Assembly (NCBI GenBank): GCA_947632105.1
Contig: CANROD010000001.1
Location: forward strand, 91,082 to 155,081
DNA length: 64,000 nucleotides
DNA from: an uncultured Oligella sp.
GTDB lineage: Bacteria > Pseudomonadota > Gammaproteobacteria > Burkholderiales > Burkholderiaceae_B
Reading direction: 5' to 3'
Position 1 is the first letter of the stretch, and each line of letters begins with the position of its first letter. The notes beneath the pieces are model-generated. The model searched no databases. It saw only the letters and a list, made by a program, of their open reading frames with translations, and was not told the DNA's origin. The translations under genes were made by a program, and so were the position numbers. Shown here piece by piece: positions 19,174 to 27,542 of the stretch.

Positions 19174-19830
19174 TTACAACATCGTGCGGCCTAAGGCAGC
19201 ACCAGCTAACGCTGAAATAATTAATAGGAAACTGACCCCCATATCCTCGGTGAAATGCTCAGAATCACTTGAAGCAAAGACCAAAGTACCAATCACGCCC
19301 TTTTCATCATCTAATGGTAAGACAGCCACCGAAGCTGGCACCTCCTCAAACCATGAGTTAATTTCCTCTGGATGGTTCTGACCACAATACGGCTGCTCCA
19401 TCACTGTAATACGTTCTTGTAGCTCAGCCGATATTTCACCAAAACTGGCTGACACTTGCTCAGGGCAAGGCCATAATCTAAGGGCAACCTTTAGCCCATC
19501 AAAACAATGCTCTAAACTTTCCACGCAAAGCTGTGGCAATTCCGAAACCTGGTCTTCAGCCAACATATAAACACACCACTGCAGAATAGACTGACTGATG
19601 CTTTGATTTTCCACAGCATAAAGAGACAGCTCTTTTAAATGAAAATCCTGCTTTTTTAACTTATTGCGCAAATCTAACATCTGACGCTGAGCTAAAGATA
19701 AAGTACCGCTACCATCAGCATCTTCAATCTCTAACGACTGAAAAACATCAGCATGCTCTTTAAAAAAGCTTGGGTTTTGTTGTAGAAAATCAGCAACTTC
19801 TTGTGCAGTGAGTGACTTCTCAGTGCTCAT
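19174..19830 (-). CDS. DUF484 family GAF-like protein
   Basis: 218 aa. The N-terminus has the DUF484 hallmark VADFLQQNPSFFKEHADVFQSLEI followed by LAQRQMLDLRNKLKK, a short coiled coil; the rest is a GAF-like fold ending LLIISALAGAALGR. The family function is unknown. In many proteobacteria it neighbours xerC and dapF, but here it sits just upstream of fmt. It may share a transcript with fmt. Confidence 0.85.
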   Translation of the reverse strand: MSTEKSLTAQEVADFLQQNPSFFKEHADVFQSLEIEDADGSGTLSLAQRQMLDLRNKLKKQDFHLKELSLYAVENQSISQSILQWCVYMLAEDQVSELPQLCVESLEHCFDGLKVALRLWPCPEQVSASFGEISAELQERITVMEQPYCGQNHPEEINSWFEEVPASVAVLPLDDEKGVIGTLVFASSDSEHFTEDMGVSFLLIISALAGAALGRTML

Positions 19831-19864
19831 GTTTAAACCTCTAAAATTGAAAAATGCGTAGAAA

Positions 19865-20836
19865 CTATTCTAAAGCCTCTAAAAGCGTATTGGTATTTTT
19901 TTTCATCATACCAAGATAAGTTGAGCCTTCGCCTTCCTTTTGTAAGGCATCAGCAACTAGGGTCCCACCTACTTTAACACCTGCATCACTAGCGATCTGC
20001 CCAATTAAGCGATTATTAGTGGTGTTTTCCAGAAACACAGCACTGATGTTTTCAGCCGCTAGGGTCTCAATCACAGCCCCTACCTGAGCGGCAGATGGCT
20101 CTGCACCACTCACCCCGCTAATTGGGAACTGCTCCAAACCATAAGCTTCAGCTAAATAAGCAAACGCCTCGTGGTTAGTTCCAAAACGACGTCTCTCATC
20201 TGGCAACTTCGCGAAGGCCTTTTGAGCCTCCTCGTGAAGCTCCTTAATCTCTGCAATATAACTCGCCGCATTCGCTTCATAAGCTGGGGCATTATCAGGA
20301 TCAATGGTTATTAAAGCTTGAAGAATATTCTCAACATAAATAACAGCATTTAAAGGGTTTTGCCAAGCATGCGGGTCCCACTCACCATGCGCATGGTGCT
20401 CGTGGTGATGGTCATGGTCATGCTCGTGGTGATGATGTTCATGCTCGTGGTGTTCGCCATCATGAATATCAACAAATTTGATGGCCTTAATACCCTCACT
20501 AACTACAATCGTCTGCCCCTCAAACTCTGAAGAACTTGTCATGCGCTCAACCCACGGCTCAAGCGCTAGGCCATTGATAAACAATAACTTTGCCCCACTG
20601 TCACTTGTTAATTTTTTAATATCACTGGCTCTCGGCTCAAAACTATGTAAATTCACATCATAGCCGGCGAGATTATCCACCACCACATGCTCACCGCCGA
20701 CATTTTTCACCATATCACCGATAATCGTAAAGCTACTGAGTACCTTTAATGATTCGGCCTGAACCATACTGATTGAAGCAAAACTCAGCACTGAGCCTGC
20801 TATCGCTGCTGTTAGTAATCGAGATAATTTCATCAT
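19865..20836 (-). CDS. znuA: Zinc ABC transporter substrate-binding protein ZnuA
   Basis: 323 aa with a signal peptide (cleavage near MVQAES). It is a cluster A-I binding protein with the metal ligands His in NLHSFEPR, His in the HAHGEWDPHAWQNP region, His in GTNHEAFAYLAEAYG, and a C-terminal Asp. A His-rich acidic loop (about residues 126-155, alternating His with Glu/Asp) is typical of Zn-specific ZnuA and is absent from Mn-type relatives. It captures periplasmic Zn2+ for ZnuBC and is last in the znuC-znuB-znuA order, 24 bp after znuB. Confidence 0.96.
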   Translation of the reverse strand: MMKLSRLLTAAIAGSVLSFASISMVQAESLKVLSSFTIIGDMVKNVGGEHVVVDNLAGYDVNLHSFEPRASDIKKLTSDSGAKLLFINGLALEPWVERMTSSSEFEGQTIVVSEGIKAIKFVDIHDGEHHEHEHHHHEHDHDHHHEHHAHGEWDPHAWQNPLNAVIYVENILQALITIDPDNAPAYEANAASYIAEIKELHEEAQKAFAKLPDERRRFGTNHEAFAYLAEAYGLEQFPISGVSGAEPSAAQVGAVIETLAAENISAVFLENTTNNRLIGQIASDAGVKVGGTLVADALQKEGEGSTYLGMMKKNTNTLLEALE

Positions 20837-20860
20837 TACTCCGTGACCGTTATTGAAAAA

Positions 20861-21715
20861 TTAAGATTGATAGCGCCTCCGAGCACTACCATAAGGACCA
20901 AACAGCATCGCTAAAACAGCAACAATGCCATTCAATAAAATAATGGCCGCAGAAGTCGGCAAATCATAGGCGTAAGAAATGACTAGCCCAGCATATTGAC
21001 AAACCACACCAATCAACGGCGCAATGACTAATTGCATACCTAAAGTTCGTCCATAAAAACGCGCTGTAATGGCCGGTAAAATAACAATTCCAACAACCAT
21101 TAACGTCCCGAGAATCTGAAATCCAGCGACTAGATTAACGACCAAGAGAATAATAAAGATAGTAAAAACAAAGGAACGACGACCCAACTCCACTTTCAAA
21201 AAAACCGGGTCAAAGCAGTCCAAAACCAACGGTCTATAGATCAAGGTCAAGATTAAAATAGATACACTGCTGATAACCATGGTGATAAGCAATGACCCAT
21301 CACTCATCGCCAGAACAGACCCGAACAAGACGTGCATCAAGTCCACACTGGTCCCACGAAGTGAAATCAGTAAGACACCTAAGCCTAAAGAAATCAGATA
21401 AAAAGTGGCAAAACTCGCATCTTCTTTGAGACTAGTATAACGCGACATAAAACCGGCCAATAAGGCCACAACCAATCCGCTAACCAAACCGCCAAGCAAC
21501 ATCGCCAAAATAGAGTTACCGGCCCAAAAAAAACCTAAGGCCACACCGGGTAAAATTGCGTGCGTCATCGCATCACCAACTAAACTAAGGCGTCTTAAAA
21601 TTAAGAATACACCTAACGGCGCAGCAATCAATGACAAGAAAATCGCCCCAAACAAGGCACGTCGCATAAATGCATACTCAACAAATGGCTGAACTAATAA
21701 CTCGTACATTGCCAT
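20861..21715 (-). CDS. znuB: Zinc ABC transporter permease ZnuB
   Basis: 284 aa, with eight or nine hydrophobic helices characteristic of the ABC-3 family (LSLVGDAMTHAILPGVALGF early, GTLMVVGIVILPAITAR later). It forms the inner-membrane channel. Its start is 3 bp from the znuC stop, so translation is probably coupled. Confidence 0.95.
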   Translation of the reverse strand: MAMYELLVQPFVEYAFMRRALFGAIFLSLIAAPLGVFLILRRLSLVGDAMTHAILPGVALGFFWAGNSILAMLLGGLVSGLVVALLAGFMSRYTSLKEDASFATFYLISLGLGVLLISLRGTSVDLMHVLFGSVLAMSDGSLLITMVISSVSILILTLIYRPLVLDCFDPVFLKVELGRRSFVFTIFIILLVVNLVAGFQILGTLMVVGIVILPAITARFYGRTLGMQLVIAPLIGVVCQYAGLVISYAYDLPTSAAIILLNGIVAVLAMLFGPYGSARRRYQS

Positions 21716-21718
21716 TCC

Positions 21719-22432
21719 CTAGTAAACTCTACGACACAGACGCTGAGCTTGACGCATATTTTCAGTGGTAAAAACATCCTCAGTAGGTCCCCAAGCCACC
21801 ACTTCACGACCGATAACCAACGTCTCTGGCACTAATCGCTTAACCAACTCCTCATCATGCAACACGACGAGAATCGTGCGTCCCTGCTCATGCCAAGTCT
21901 GCAGAATAGGTAATAGTCTTTCTTGCGTATCCTCATCCACCGCTGCAAATGGCTCATCCAATATAATAACCTGCGCATCACGTACTAATAAACGGGCAAA
22001 AAAGGTACGCTGTAATTGACCACCAGACAAGCTGCCAATTAAGTCTTGGGCCTGCTCAACTAAGCCGACCTGAACTATCGCCTGCATAATATGATGACGT
22101 TGCTCACTGGATAAGGACCTAAAAGGCCCTAAATCACGCCACACACCCATACTAACCAAGTCGAAGGTAGTCATCGGAAAATCTCGATCTAGCTCAGTGT
22201 ATTGAGGCAATAAAGAAAGCTCACGTTTAAAACCATCAGCAATCACTATCTCACCTGACTTGATAGGTAATTGACCGGCAATTGCCTTAATCAGTGTCGA
22301 TTTACCAGCACCATTAGGACCTACAATGGCAGTAAAAGACCCCTGTTTAAAACTACCACTAATGTCATTTAAAATGGTTTTATTACCCCATGCTAAGGTC
22401 ACATTTTTTAGGCGCAAGACATCACTGCTCAT
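21719..22432 (-). CDS. znuC: Zinc ABC transporter ATP-binding protein ZnuC
   Basis: 237 aa ATPase with Walker A GPNGAGKST, Q-loop LLPQYTELDRD, signature LSGGQLQRT, Walker B VIILDEPFAAVDE and switch His in VLHDEE. It drives ZnuAB zinc import. The ribosome site is AGGAAG just before the ATG. Directly upstream on the same strand is a 58-codon Cys-rich gene, then a promoter overlapped by a palindromic operator, so Zur repression is likely. Confidence 0.95.
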   Translation of the reverse strand: MSSDVLRLKNVTLAWGNKTILNDISGSFKQGSFTAIVGPNGAGKSTLIKAIAGQLPIKSGEIVIADGFKRELSLLPQYTELDRDFPMTTFDLVSMGVWRDLGPFRSLSSEQRHHIMQAIVQVGLVEQAQDLIGSLSGGQLQRTFFARLLVRDAQVIILDEPFAAVDEDTQERLLPILQTWHEQGRTILVVLHDEELVKRLVPETLVIGREVVAWGPTEDVFTTENMRQAQRLCRRVY

Positions 22433-22506
22433 AACTTCCTACAAGCTCAAAAATAACAATCAGGATTTAAAAAAGTGTGGTACTCAGCTACGCTAAGTAA
22501 AATGAA

Positions 22507-22683
22507 CTAGAAAAACTGTTCAAGACGCCAACCCATGGATACAAATACCGCCACCCAGAGCAGCAATAAAACCGACGTTACCGATGCGGCACGCTTTAAG
22601 GCCGACATAGACAAGCACGAGCGACAACGGCAACCGATGTCATGGACTTGCTGGGCTGTAAAAACTCTTTCCGGACGGCTCAT
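22507..22683 (-). CDS. Small Cys-rich single-pass membrane protein upstream of znuC
   Basis: A 58-codon frame runs from ATG at 22683 to TAG at 22507. It encodes a charged N-terminus (MSRPERVFTAQQVHDIG), a cysteine knuckle CRCRSC (Cys18, Cys20, Cys23, with His14 nearby), a hydrophobic helix at about residues 36-51 (VTSVLLLLWVAVFVSMGW) and a short tail. The ribosome site is AAGAG five bases before the ATG. It lies 74 bp before znuC, downstream of a TATAAT box, so it would be the first gene of the znu transcript. I do not recognise the family. Possible roles are a metal-sensing or metal-donating accessory to ZnuABC. The evidence for translation is positional plus a coherent domain layout. Confidence 0.6.
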   Translation of the reverse strand: MSRPERVFTAQQVHDIGCRCRSCLSMSALKRAASVTSVLLLLWVAVFVSMGWRLEQFF

Positions 22684-22717
22684 ATCAACTCTTAATCAGC
22701 AGAAATAATAAAATGGT

Positions 22718-22723
22718 ATTATA
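22718..22723 (-). promoter_or_regulatory. Predicted -10 box of the znu operon
   Basis: Read on the minus strand this is TATAAT, a perfect -10, about 35 bp before the 58-codon gene. The -35 position falls at about 22741-22747, is poorly conserved (TAACAA), and lies inside the palindromic operator, which fits repression by steric blocking. Confidence 0.55.
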
Positions 22724-22745
22724 CAAACAAATATCTTGATTTGTT

Positions 22746-22757
22746 ATGTTATAACAT
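22746..22757. promoter_or_regulatory. Putative Zur operator
   Basis: ATGTTATAACAT is a perfect 12-bp palindrome in the 119-bp gap between zur and the divergent znu genes. Its GTTATA/TATAAC core resembles the zinc-uptake-regulator boxes of proteobacteria, though with closer half-sites than the enteric consensus. It overlaps the -35 region of the znu promoter and lies 45 bp before zur, so one site could control both directions. Assignment is by sequence likeness and position. Confidence 0.65.
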
Positions 22758-22802
22758 CATTTATCATTTTTCAATCCTTAACTTAAAAGTTTTTTAGAAT
22801 TT

Positions 22803-23273
22803 ATGGTTCAAACTAAGCCTGTGCTATCAACTCAAGAGTTTCTGCATCAAGCTGAAGCGATTAGTGAGTCTCGCGGCAAGCGCATGACCCCTATTCGTAA
22901 GCAGGTACTTGCCATTATTGTGACCGACGATCGCTGTATGAAGGCCTATGAGATTCTTGAAGCAATGCAAAAAGACTTCCCTAGCTCTAAGCCTGCCACA
23001 GTCTATCGTGCCTTAGAGTTTCTAGAAACAGAGGGATTTATCCATCGTCTTGATGCACTCAATGGTTGGACCGCCTGCAATGACCTTGACATTCATGGGC
23101 ATGATCATAACCTGCTCATAGTTTGCACCCAGTGTGGCTTAGTTGCCGAGGTCGATGCACCGGATGTCAGTCACAAGCTGCAGACCTTAATAAGTCAAAC
23201 TGGCTTTAAGCAAAACAGCGCGCAAACTGAGATTCGTGCTACCTGCATTAAATGCCATCAGCAAAACAATTAG
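22803..23273 (+). CDS. zur: Zinc uptake regulator, Fur family
   Basis: 156 aa. The winged-helix DNA-binding domain (SKPATVYRALEFLETEGFIHRL at about residues 60-85) is followed by a dimerisation domain with HGHDHNLLIVCTQCG and the C-terminal CIKCH, giving the structural CxxC...CxxC zinc site. These features and the divergent znuCBA genes make Zur far more likely than Fur. Zn-loaded Zur would repress znu and probably its own gene from the palindrome at 22746-22757. Confidence 0.92.
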   Translation: MVQTKPVLSTQEFLHQAEAISESRGKRMTPIRKQVLAIIVTDDRCMKAYEILEAMQKDFPSSKPATVYRALEFLETEGFIHRLDALNGWTACNDLDIHGHDHNLLIVCTQCGLVAEVDAPDVSHKLQTLISQTGFKQNSAQTEIRATCIKCHQQNN

Positions 23274-23440
23274 GCTAAGGTTGAGTTATAATTAGAGCAA
23301 ACCCTAGGTTTTAGTCATTTATGACAGCTTGATGACCGAAACTCATGTTTTTTATCTGAATATAAGTTATTTTATTTGCTATATATACGAAGCTGTGATG
23401 TAATCTTTTATTAATTTTTATACTCTAAAGAAGACTTTCT

Positions 23441-24499
23441 ATGGCAGTTACCGCAGAGCAAGCAGACCGTATGGTACCAGTCACCATTCTTACCGGCTTT
23501 TTAGGCGCTGGTAAAACGACTTTATTAAAGCGTATTTTGAGCGAGTTTCATGGTCAACGTATCGCTGTAATCGAGAATGAGTTTGGCCCAGAGAGTATTG
23601 ATAATGAACTGCTAGTACAAGAGAGCGATGAGCAGATTATTGAGCTAAACAATGGCTGTATTTGCTGCACAATCCGTGGCGATCTACTCAACACCCTAAG
23701 TAATTTACGCAGTAAGCGTGAAAAGGGCGAGATTAGCTTTGAGCGCGTTATCATCGAAACAACAGGCATGGCCAACCCAGGCCCCGTATGCCAAACCTTC
23801 TTTATGGACGACTATGTCGCTGAGTACTACCGTTTAGACGGCGTAATTACTATTGTTGACGCCAAGCATGGCATGGATGTTTTGGACCGCCAAGAGGAAG
23901 CACAAGCACAGGTAGGCTTTGCTGATCGCATTTTGGTGTCTAAAAAAGACCTAGTAACTGATGAGGAGTATGAGACCTTACGTAAGCGCTTGGTCCATAT
24001 AAACCCTCGTGTAGTTATTAGCCCAGTTCATTTCGGTGACGCAGATCTAAATGTTCTTCTCGACATGAAGGGCTTTAACCTAACCTCCGCACTAGAGATT
24101 GATCCTGACTTTTTAAAAGCTGAGGACGATCATCATCACCATCATAATCACGACCATGAGTGCGATGAGCATTGTGGGCATGACCATCATCAGCACCATG
24201 ATGACGAAATCGGTGCCTTTGTATTTAACTCCAACCAGCCCTTTGACCCTTCTAAACTAGATGATTTTTTAGGTGGTTTAGTACAGTTTTATGGCCCGGA
24301 TATGTTCCGCTACAAGGGCATTTTATATATTAAAGGTATTAAGCAACGTATGCTACTCCAGGGCGTGCATATGCTGTTAGGTACTGAACCAGGCAAAGCT
24401 TGGGGTAAAGAAAAACCGTATAATAAATTAGTTTTTATCGGTAAAAAGCTGCCAAAAGAAATTTTTCTTGCGGGCCTCAAAAATTGTTTAACGAAATAA
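23441..24499 (+). CDS. COG0523 metal-chaperone GTPase (CobW/ZigA family)
   Basis: 352 aa. It has Walker A GFLGAGKTTLLK at about residue 19, the metal-binding CxCC motif NGCICCTIRGDL at about 71-82, Walker B-like VIIETTGMANPGPV and the base-recognition SKKDL. A His/Asp/Glu-rich stretch (about residues 228-255, HHHHHNHDHECDEHCGHDHH) precedes the CobW C-terminal domain. COG0523 members near zur and znu usually deliver zinc to client enzymes during shortage. dksA follows 34 bp downstream. No clear Zur palindrome was found upstream of this gene. Confidence 0.9.
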   Translation: MAVTAEQADRMVPVTILTGFLGAGKTTLLKRILSEFHGQRIAVIENEFGPESIDNELLVQESDEQIIELNNGCICCTIRGDLLNTLSNLRSKREKGEISFERVIIETTGMANPGPVCQTFFMDDYVAEYYRLDGVITIVDAKHGMDVLDRQEEAQAQVGFADRILVSKKDLVTDEEYETLRKRLVHINPRVVISPVHFGDADLNVLLDMKGFNLTSALEIDPDFLKAEDDHHHHHNHDHECDEHCGHDHHQHHDDEIGAFVFNSNQPFDPSKLDDFLGGLVQFYGPDMFRYKGILYIKGIKQRMLLQGVHMLLGTEPGKAWGKEKPYNKLVFIGKKLPKEIFLAGLKNCLTK

Positions 24500-24533
24500 A
24501 CTAAGATTGACTATTAGCTGGGAGATTAGCGTA

Positions 24534-24989
24534 ATGGCCAAAGCTACTCAAAATACAACTGAAAACTTAGAACTACAAGCTGCATCATTAACCGATGATC
24601 AGGTCTTGGCTATGTCCGAAGATGATTACATGAATGACCTTCAGCTCGAGTTTTTTAAGCTACGCTTGAAAAATCTTGAAAAAGACATTCTTGACAATGC
24701 AAACCAAACAACTGACAACCTACGTGAGACTCAGTTTGTACCTGATCCTGCAGACCGTGCAACTATCGAAGAAGAGCACGCACTCGAGCTTCGTACGCGT
24801 GATCGCGAACGTAAACTTCTCAAAAAGGTTCAGCAGTCACTAGCCTCTATTGATGACGGTGATTATGGTTGGTGCGAGGAAACCGGCGAACCTATCGGAA
24901 TCCCACGCTTACTGGCTCGTCCTACTGCGAACCTATCTTTAGAAGCACAGGAACGTCGCGAGAAACGTCAAAAGCAATTCGGTGACTAA
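24534..24989 (+). CDS. dksA: RNA polymerase-binding transcription factor DksA (single-cysteine type)
   Basis: 151 aa from the ATG at 24534, chosen because GGGAG precedes it; the frame extends nine codons upstream. It has a coiled coil with the acidic tip (residues about 45-115) and a C-terminal domain reading GWCEETGEPIGIPRLLARPTANLSLEAQERRE. Only one cysteine occupies the four zinc-finger positions of E. coli DksA, so zinc binding is not expected. Burkholderiales DksA commonly has this CEETGEPIG form, so this is probably the main DksA and not a starvation paralogue. With ppGpp it reprograms RNA polymerase. Confidence 0.92.
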   Translation: MAKATQNTTENLELQAASLTDDQVLAMSEDDYMNDLQLEFFKLRLKNLEKDILDNANQTTDNLRETQFVPDPADRATIEEEHALELRTRDRERKLLKKVQQSLASIDDGDYGWCEETGEPIGIPRLLARPTANLSLEAQERREKRQKQFGD

Positions 24990-25051
24990 GATGCTACTCT
25001 CCTGCACACCAAGATACAGCACGCTTTAAATACCGTGCACTGTATTTCATG

Positions 25052-25083
25052 CCCGCCTCATTTAATTGATGCGGGTTTTTTTA
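25052..25083 (+). terminator. Rho-independent terminator after dksA
   Basis: CCCGC...GCGGG stem (with a TCA/TGA inner extension) followed by seven T residues, 63 bp after the dksA stop and before hslV. Confidence 0.85.
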
Positions 25084-25175
25084 TACTTAAAACAAGTTCT
25101 TTTCACCTCACTCTTGAAAAAAACCTGAGCACCACCACATAGCAATCAGTCCTTTTAAAAAAGTTGATCATAATT

Positions 25176-25709
25176 ATGGAACAATTTCACGCTACTACTA
25201 TTATTTGTGTTCGCCGCGGCAATGAAGTCGCTATTGGCGGAGACGGTCAAGTAACCCTTGGCAATATTGTTATGAAGGGCACAGCCCAAAAAATTCGTAG
25301 ACTGCATAATGACACCGTACTAGCCGGTTTTGCAGGTGCTACAGCAGATGCTTTTACTTTAATTGAGCGCTTCGAGACTAAGCTACAAAAACACTCTGGA
25401 CATTTGACACGCGCAGCCGTTGAGCTAACACGTGACTGGCGTACTGATCGCATGCTCAGCAAACTAGAGGCCATGCTAATCGTAGCCGACAAAGACCATA
25501 CGCTAGTCCTGACGGGCAATGGCGACGTATTAGAGCCTGAGCATAGCTTAGCCGCGATTGGTTCTGGTGGCGCTTATGCACAATCAGCAGCCCTTGCACT
25601 GTTGCACAATACCGATTTCACACCAGCAGAAATCGTTAAAAAATCACTGGAAATTGCCGGTGATTTATGTATTTATACCAATCAAAATCACGTGATTGAA
25701 ACACTTTAA
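25176..25709 (+). CDS. hslV: ATP-dependent protease subunit HslV
   Basis: 177 aa from the ATG at 25176; a TTG four codons upstream is less likely. The short pro-sequence MEQFHA precedes the catalytic threonine in [19 protein letters not shown] and [14 protein letters not shown] are family hallmarks. It is a proteasome-like peptidase forming a double hexameric ring and is activated by HslU, encoded 32 bp downstream. Confidence 0.96.
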   Translation: MEQFHATTIICVRRGNEVAIGGDGQVTLGNIVMKGTAQKIRRLHNDTVLAGFAGATADAFTLIERFETKLQKHSGHLTRAAVELTRDWRTDRMLSKLEAMLIVADKDHTLVLTGNGDVLEPEHSLAAIGSGGAYAQSAALALLHNTDFTPAEIVKKSLEIAGDLCIYTNQNHVIETL

Positions 25710-25741
25710 TCCTCAACCGATTTTCCAAGAAGAGTACCAAC

Positions 25742-27076
25742 ATGACTGAAAGTGTAATGACTCCCCAAGAGATTGTCTCTGAATTAGATAAAAATATTGT
25801 GGGACAGAATAAGGCTAAGCGATCTGTCGCCGTTGCTCTAAGAAGCCGCTGGCGTCGTCAGCAGGTGCCACAGCCTTTACGCAATGAGATTGCACCAAAA
25901 AATATTTTAATGATTGGCCCAACCGGTGTTGGTAAAACTGAAATTGCCCGCCGTCTAGCCAAATTAGCTAATGCTCCTTTTATTAAAATCGAAGCCACTA
26001 AATTTACTGAAGTCGGCTACGTCGGTCGTGACGTAGAAACCATTATTCGCGACCTTGTGGATATGTCAGTTAAACAAACCCGCGAAAAAGAAATGAAGTT
26101 GGTGCGCAACCAAGCCGAAGAAGCAGCTGAAGAACGCATTTTAGATGCCATTATCCCACCCTCTCGTGACGCTCACAACCAACCAATTCGTGAGGAAAAT
26201 GCCGCACGTCAAAACTTCCGTAAGCGCTTACGCGATGGTCAAATTGATGATATGGAAGTTGAGATTGCCGTTGCCAACCCTTCCCAGTCCCTTGATATCA
26301 TGGGCCCCCCCGGAATGGAAGATATGACTGAGCAGTTGCGCACTATGTTTTCAGGTCTTCAACGTGATAACGCCAAACCACAAAAACTGACCGTCCGCAA
26401 TGCCCTCAAACTACTTATAGATGAAGAAGCTGCCAAACGCGTTAATGAAGAGGAAATTCGCAATAACGCCATCCAAAACGCAGAGCAAAACGGCATTGTC
26501 TTCTTAGATGAAATTGATAAGATTGCTGCCCGTCAAGAAAGCCAAGGTGCTGATGTATCCCGTCAAGGCGTACAGCGCGACCTACTCCCTCTAGTTGAAG
26601 GTACAACAGTCAATACTAAGTACGGCATCATTAAGACCGACCATATTCTTTTTGTGGCTTCTGGCGCATTCCACCTATCTCGTCCTTCGGATCTGATTCC
26701 TGAACTACAGGGTCGCTTCCCTATTCGTGTAGAATTGGACTCGCTCAGTACTGATGACTTTGTACAAATCCTCTCAGAAACTGACGCGTCTCTAACCAAA
26801 CAGTACAAAGCTTTAATGGCCACTGAGGGCGTTGATTTACACTTTACTGAAGACGGTATCAGACGCCTAGCTGAGACCGCTTTTGATGTCAATGAGAGAA
26901 CCGAAAACATCGGTGCTCGTCGCCTGCACACCGTAATGGAAAAGCTACTTGAGGACTTATCCTTTAACGCAACCTCAGCACAAGCTGGCACAGTCGTTAC
27001 CATTGATCCCGACTATGTCAACGAAAAACTAAATCTAACGGCAACCGACCTAGACTTAGCTCGCTACATTCTCTAA
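25742..27076 (+). CDS. hslU: ATP-dependent protease ATPase subunit HslU
   Basis: 444 aa AAA+ unfoldase with Walker [16 protein letters not shown] (about residues 60-74), pore loop GYVGRDVE, the inserted I-domain (about 110-240), Walker [12 protein letters not shown] and the C-terminal RYIL tail that docks into HslV. It is co-transcribed with hslV and followed by a strong bidirectional terminator. Confidence 0.97.
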   Translation: MTESVMTPQEIVSELDKNIVGQNKAKRSVAVALRSRWRRQQVPQPLRNEIAPKNILMIGPTGVGKTEIARRLAKLANAPFIKIEATKFTEVGYVGRDVETIIRDLVDMSVKQTREKEMKLVRNQAEEAAEERILDAIIPPSRDAHNQPIREENAARQNFRKRLRDGQIDDMEVEIAVANPSQSLDIMGPPGMEDMTEQLRTMFSGLQRDNAKPQKLTVRNALKLLIDEEAAKRVNEEEIRNNAIQNAEQNGIVFLDEIDKIAARQESQGADVSRQGVQRDLLPLVEGTTVNTKYGIIKTDHILFVASGAFHLSRPSDLIPELQGRFPIRVELDSLSTDDFVQILSETDASLTKQYKALMATEGVDLHFTEDGIRRLAETAFDVNERTENIGARRLHTVMEKLLEDLSFNATSAQAGTVVTIDPDYVNEKLNLTATDLDLARYIL

Positions 27077-27084
27077 AACTCATG

Positions 27085-27124
27085 AAAAAACGCCATTATT
27101 TCACATTGAATGATGGCGTTTTTT
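27085..27124. terminator. Bidirectional terminator between hslU and the CusF-like gene
   Basis: An eight-base stem AACGCCAT/ATGGCGTT, extended inside by TATT/AATG pairing, has six A residues before it and five or six T residues after it. It can therefore terminate hslU rightward and the CusF-like gene leftward. Confidence 0.85.
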
Positions 27125-27147
27125 GATCATAGTACTCACAGACAGAG

Positions 27148-27438
27148 TTACTTCTTAAGCTCAATCACTTCATAGGTGTCATTTTCATAGCGCACGGTAA
27201 AACGGACCTGATCACCTGGCTCAATACCCTGTAAAAGCTCTCCCTTAGCTTCATACACTAAAGTCATAGCCGGTAAGTTTAAATCACTGATCACACCATG
27301 CTTAATCGTAATCGTACCCTTAACAATATCAACTCGACGCACCTCACCACGAGCTGAAGCCTCATCCTGAGCTGAACTAACAGTCGCAAGACCCAGCATA
27401 CTTAAAGCCATCATCATGATTACTAAAAACTTTCTCAT
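27148..27438 (-). CDS. CusF-like periplasmic protein with reduced metal-ligand set
   Basis: 96 aa from the ATG at 27438, which has AGGAG eight bases upstream; a GTG three codons earlier is possible. A signal peptide ends near VSSAQ. The small barrel domain reads GEVRRVDIVKGTITIKHG then LPAMTLVYEAKGELL and GDQVRFTVRYEND. CusF-type copper proteins typically use His plus two Met around MPxMTM. Here the His (KHG) and one Met remain while the flanking Met positions are Leu. It may bind Cu(I) or Ag(I) weakly or do something else. No efflux genes are adjacent. Confidence 0.78.
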   Translation of the reverse strand: MRKFLVIMMMALSMLGLATVSSAQDEASARGEVRRVDIVKGTITIKHGVISDLNLPAMTLVYEAKGELLQGIEPGDQVRFTVRYENDTYEVIELKK

Positions 27439-27542
27439 CACAAACACTCCTTTTATAGATAATTGTATTTTAACTGTATGAAGGCTTAGCTATAATAGCT
27501 TAGCACTCTAATTACACCCTTTAACAAATTTAATTAATCAAT

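Noticed and set aside
20380..20465. Simple-sequence repeat of GTGATG-like units
   Set aside because: It is the coding sequence of the His/Glu-rich loop of ZnuA read on the other strand; the same applies to the His-rich stretch near 24130-24200 in the GTPase.
24534..24989. DksA as a zinc-starvation paralogue (DksA2) under Zur
   Set aside because: The CEETGEPIG form is the ordinary DksA type in Burkholderiales and no Zur palindrome was found in front of its transcription unit.
27448..27542. Cobalamin riboswitch ahead of the PduO-type gene
   Set aside because: The intergenic space is under 100 bp and lacks a B12-box-like element.
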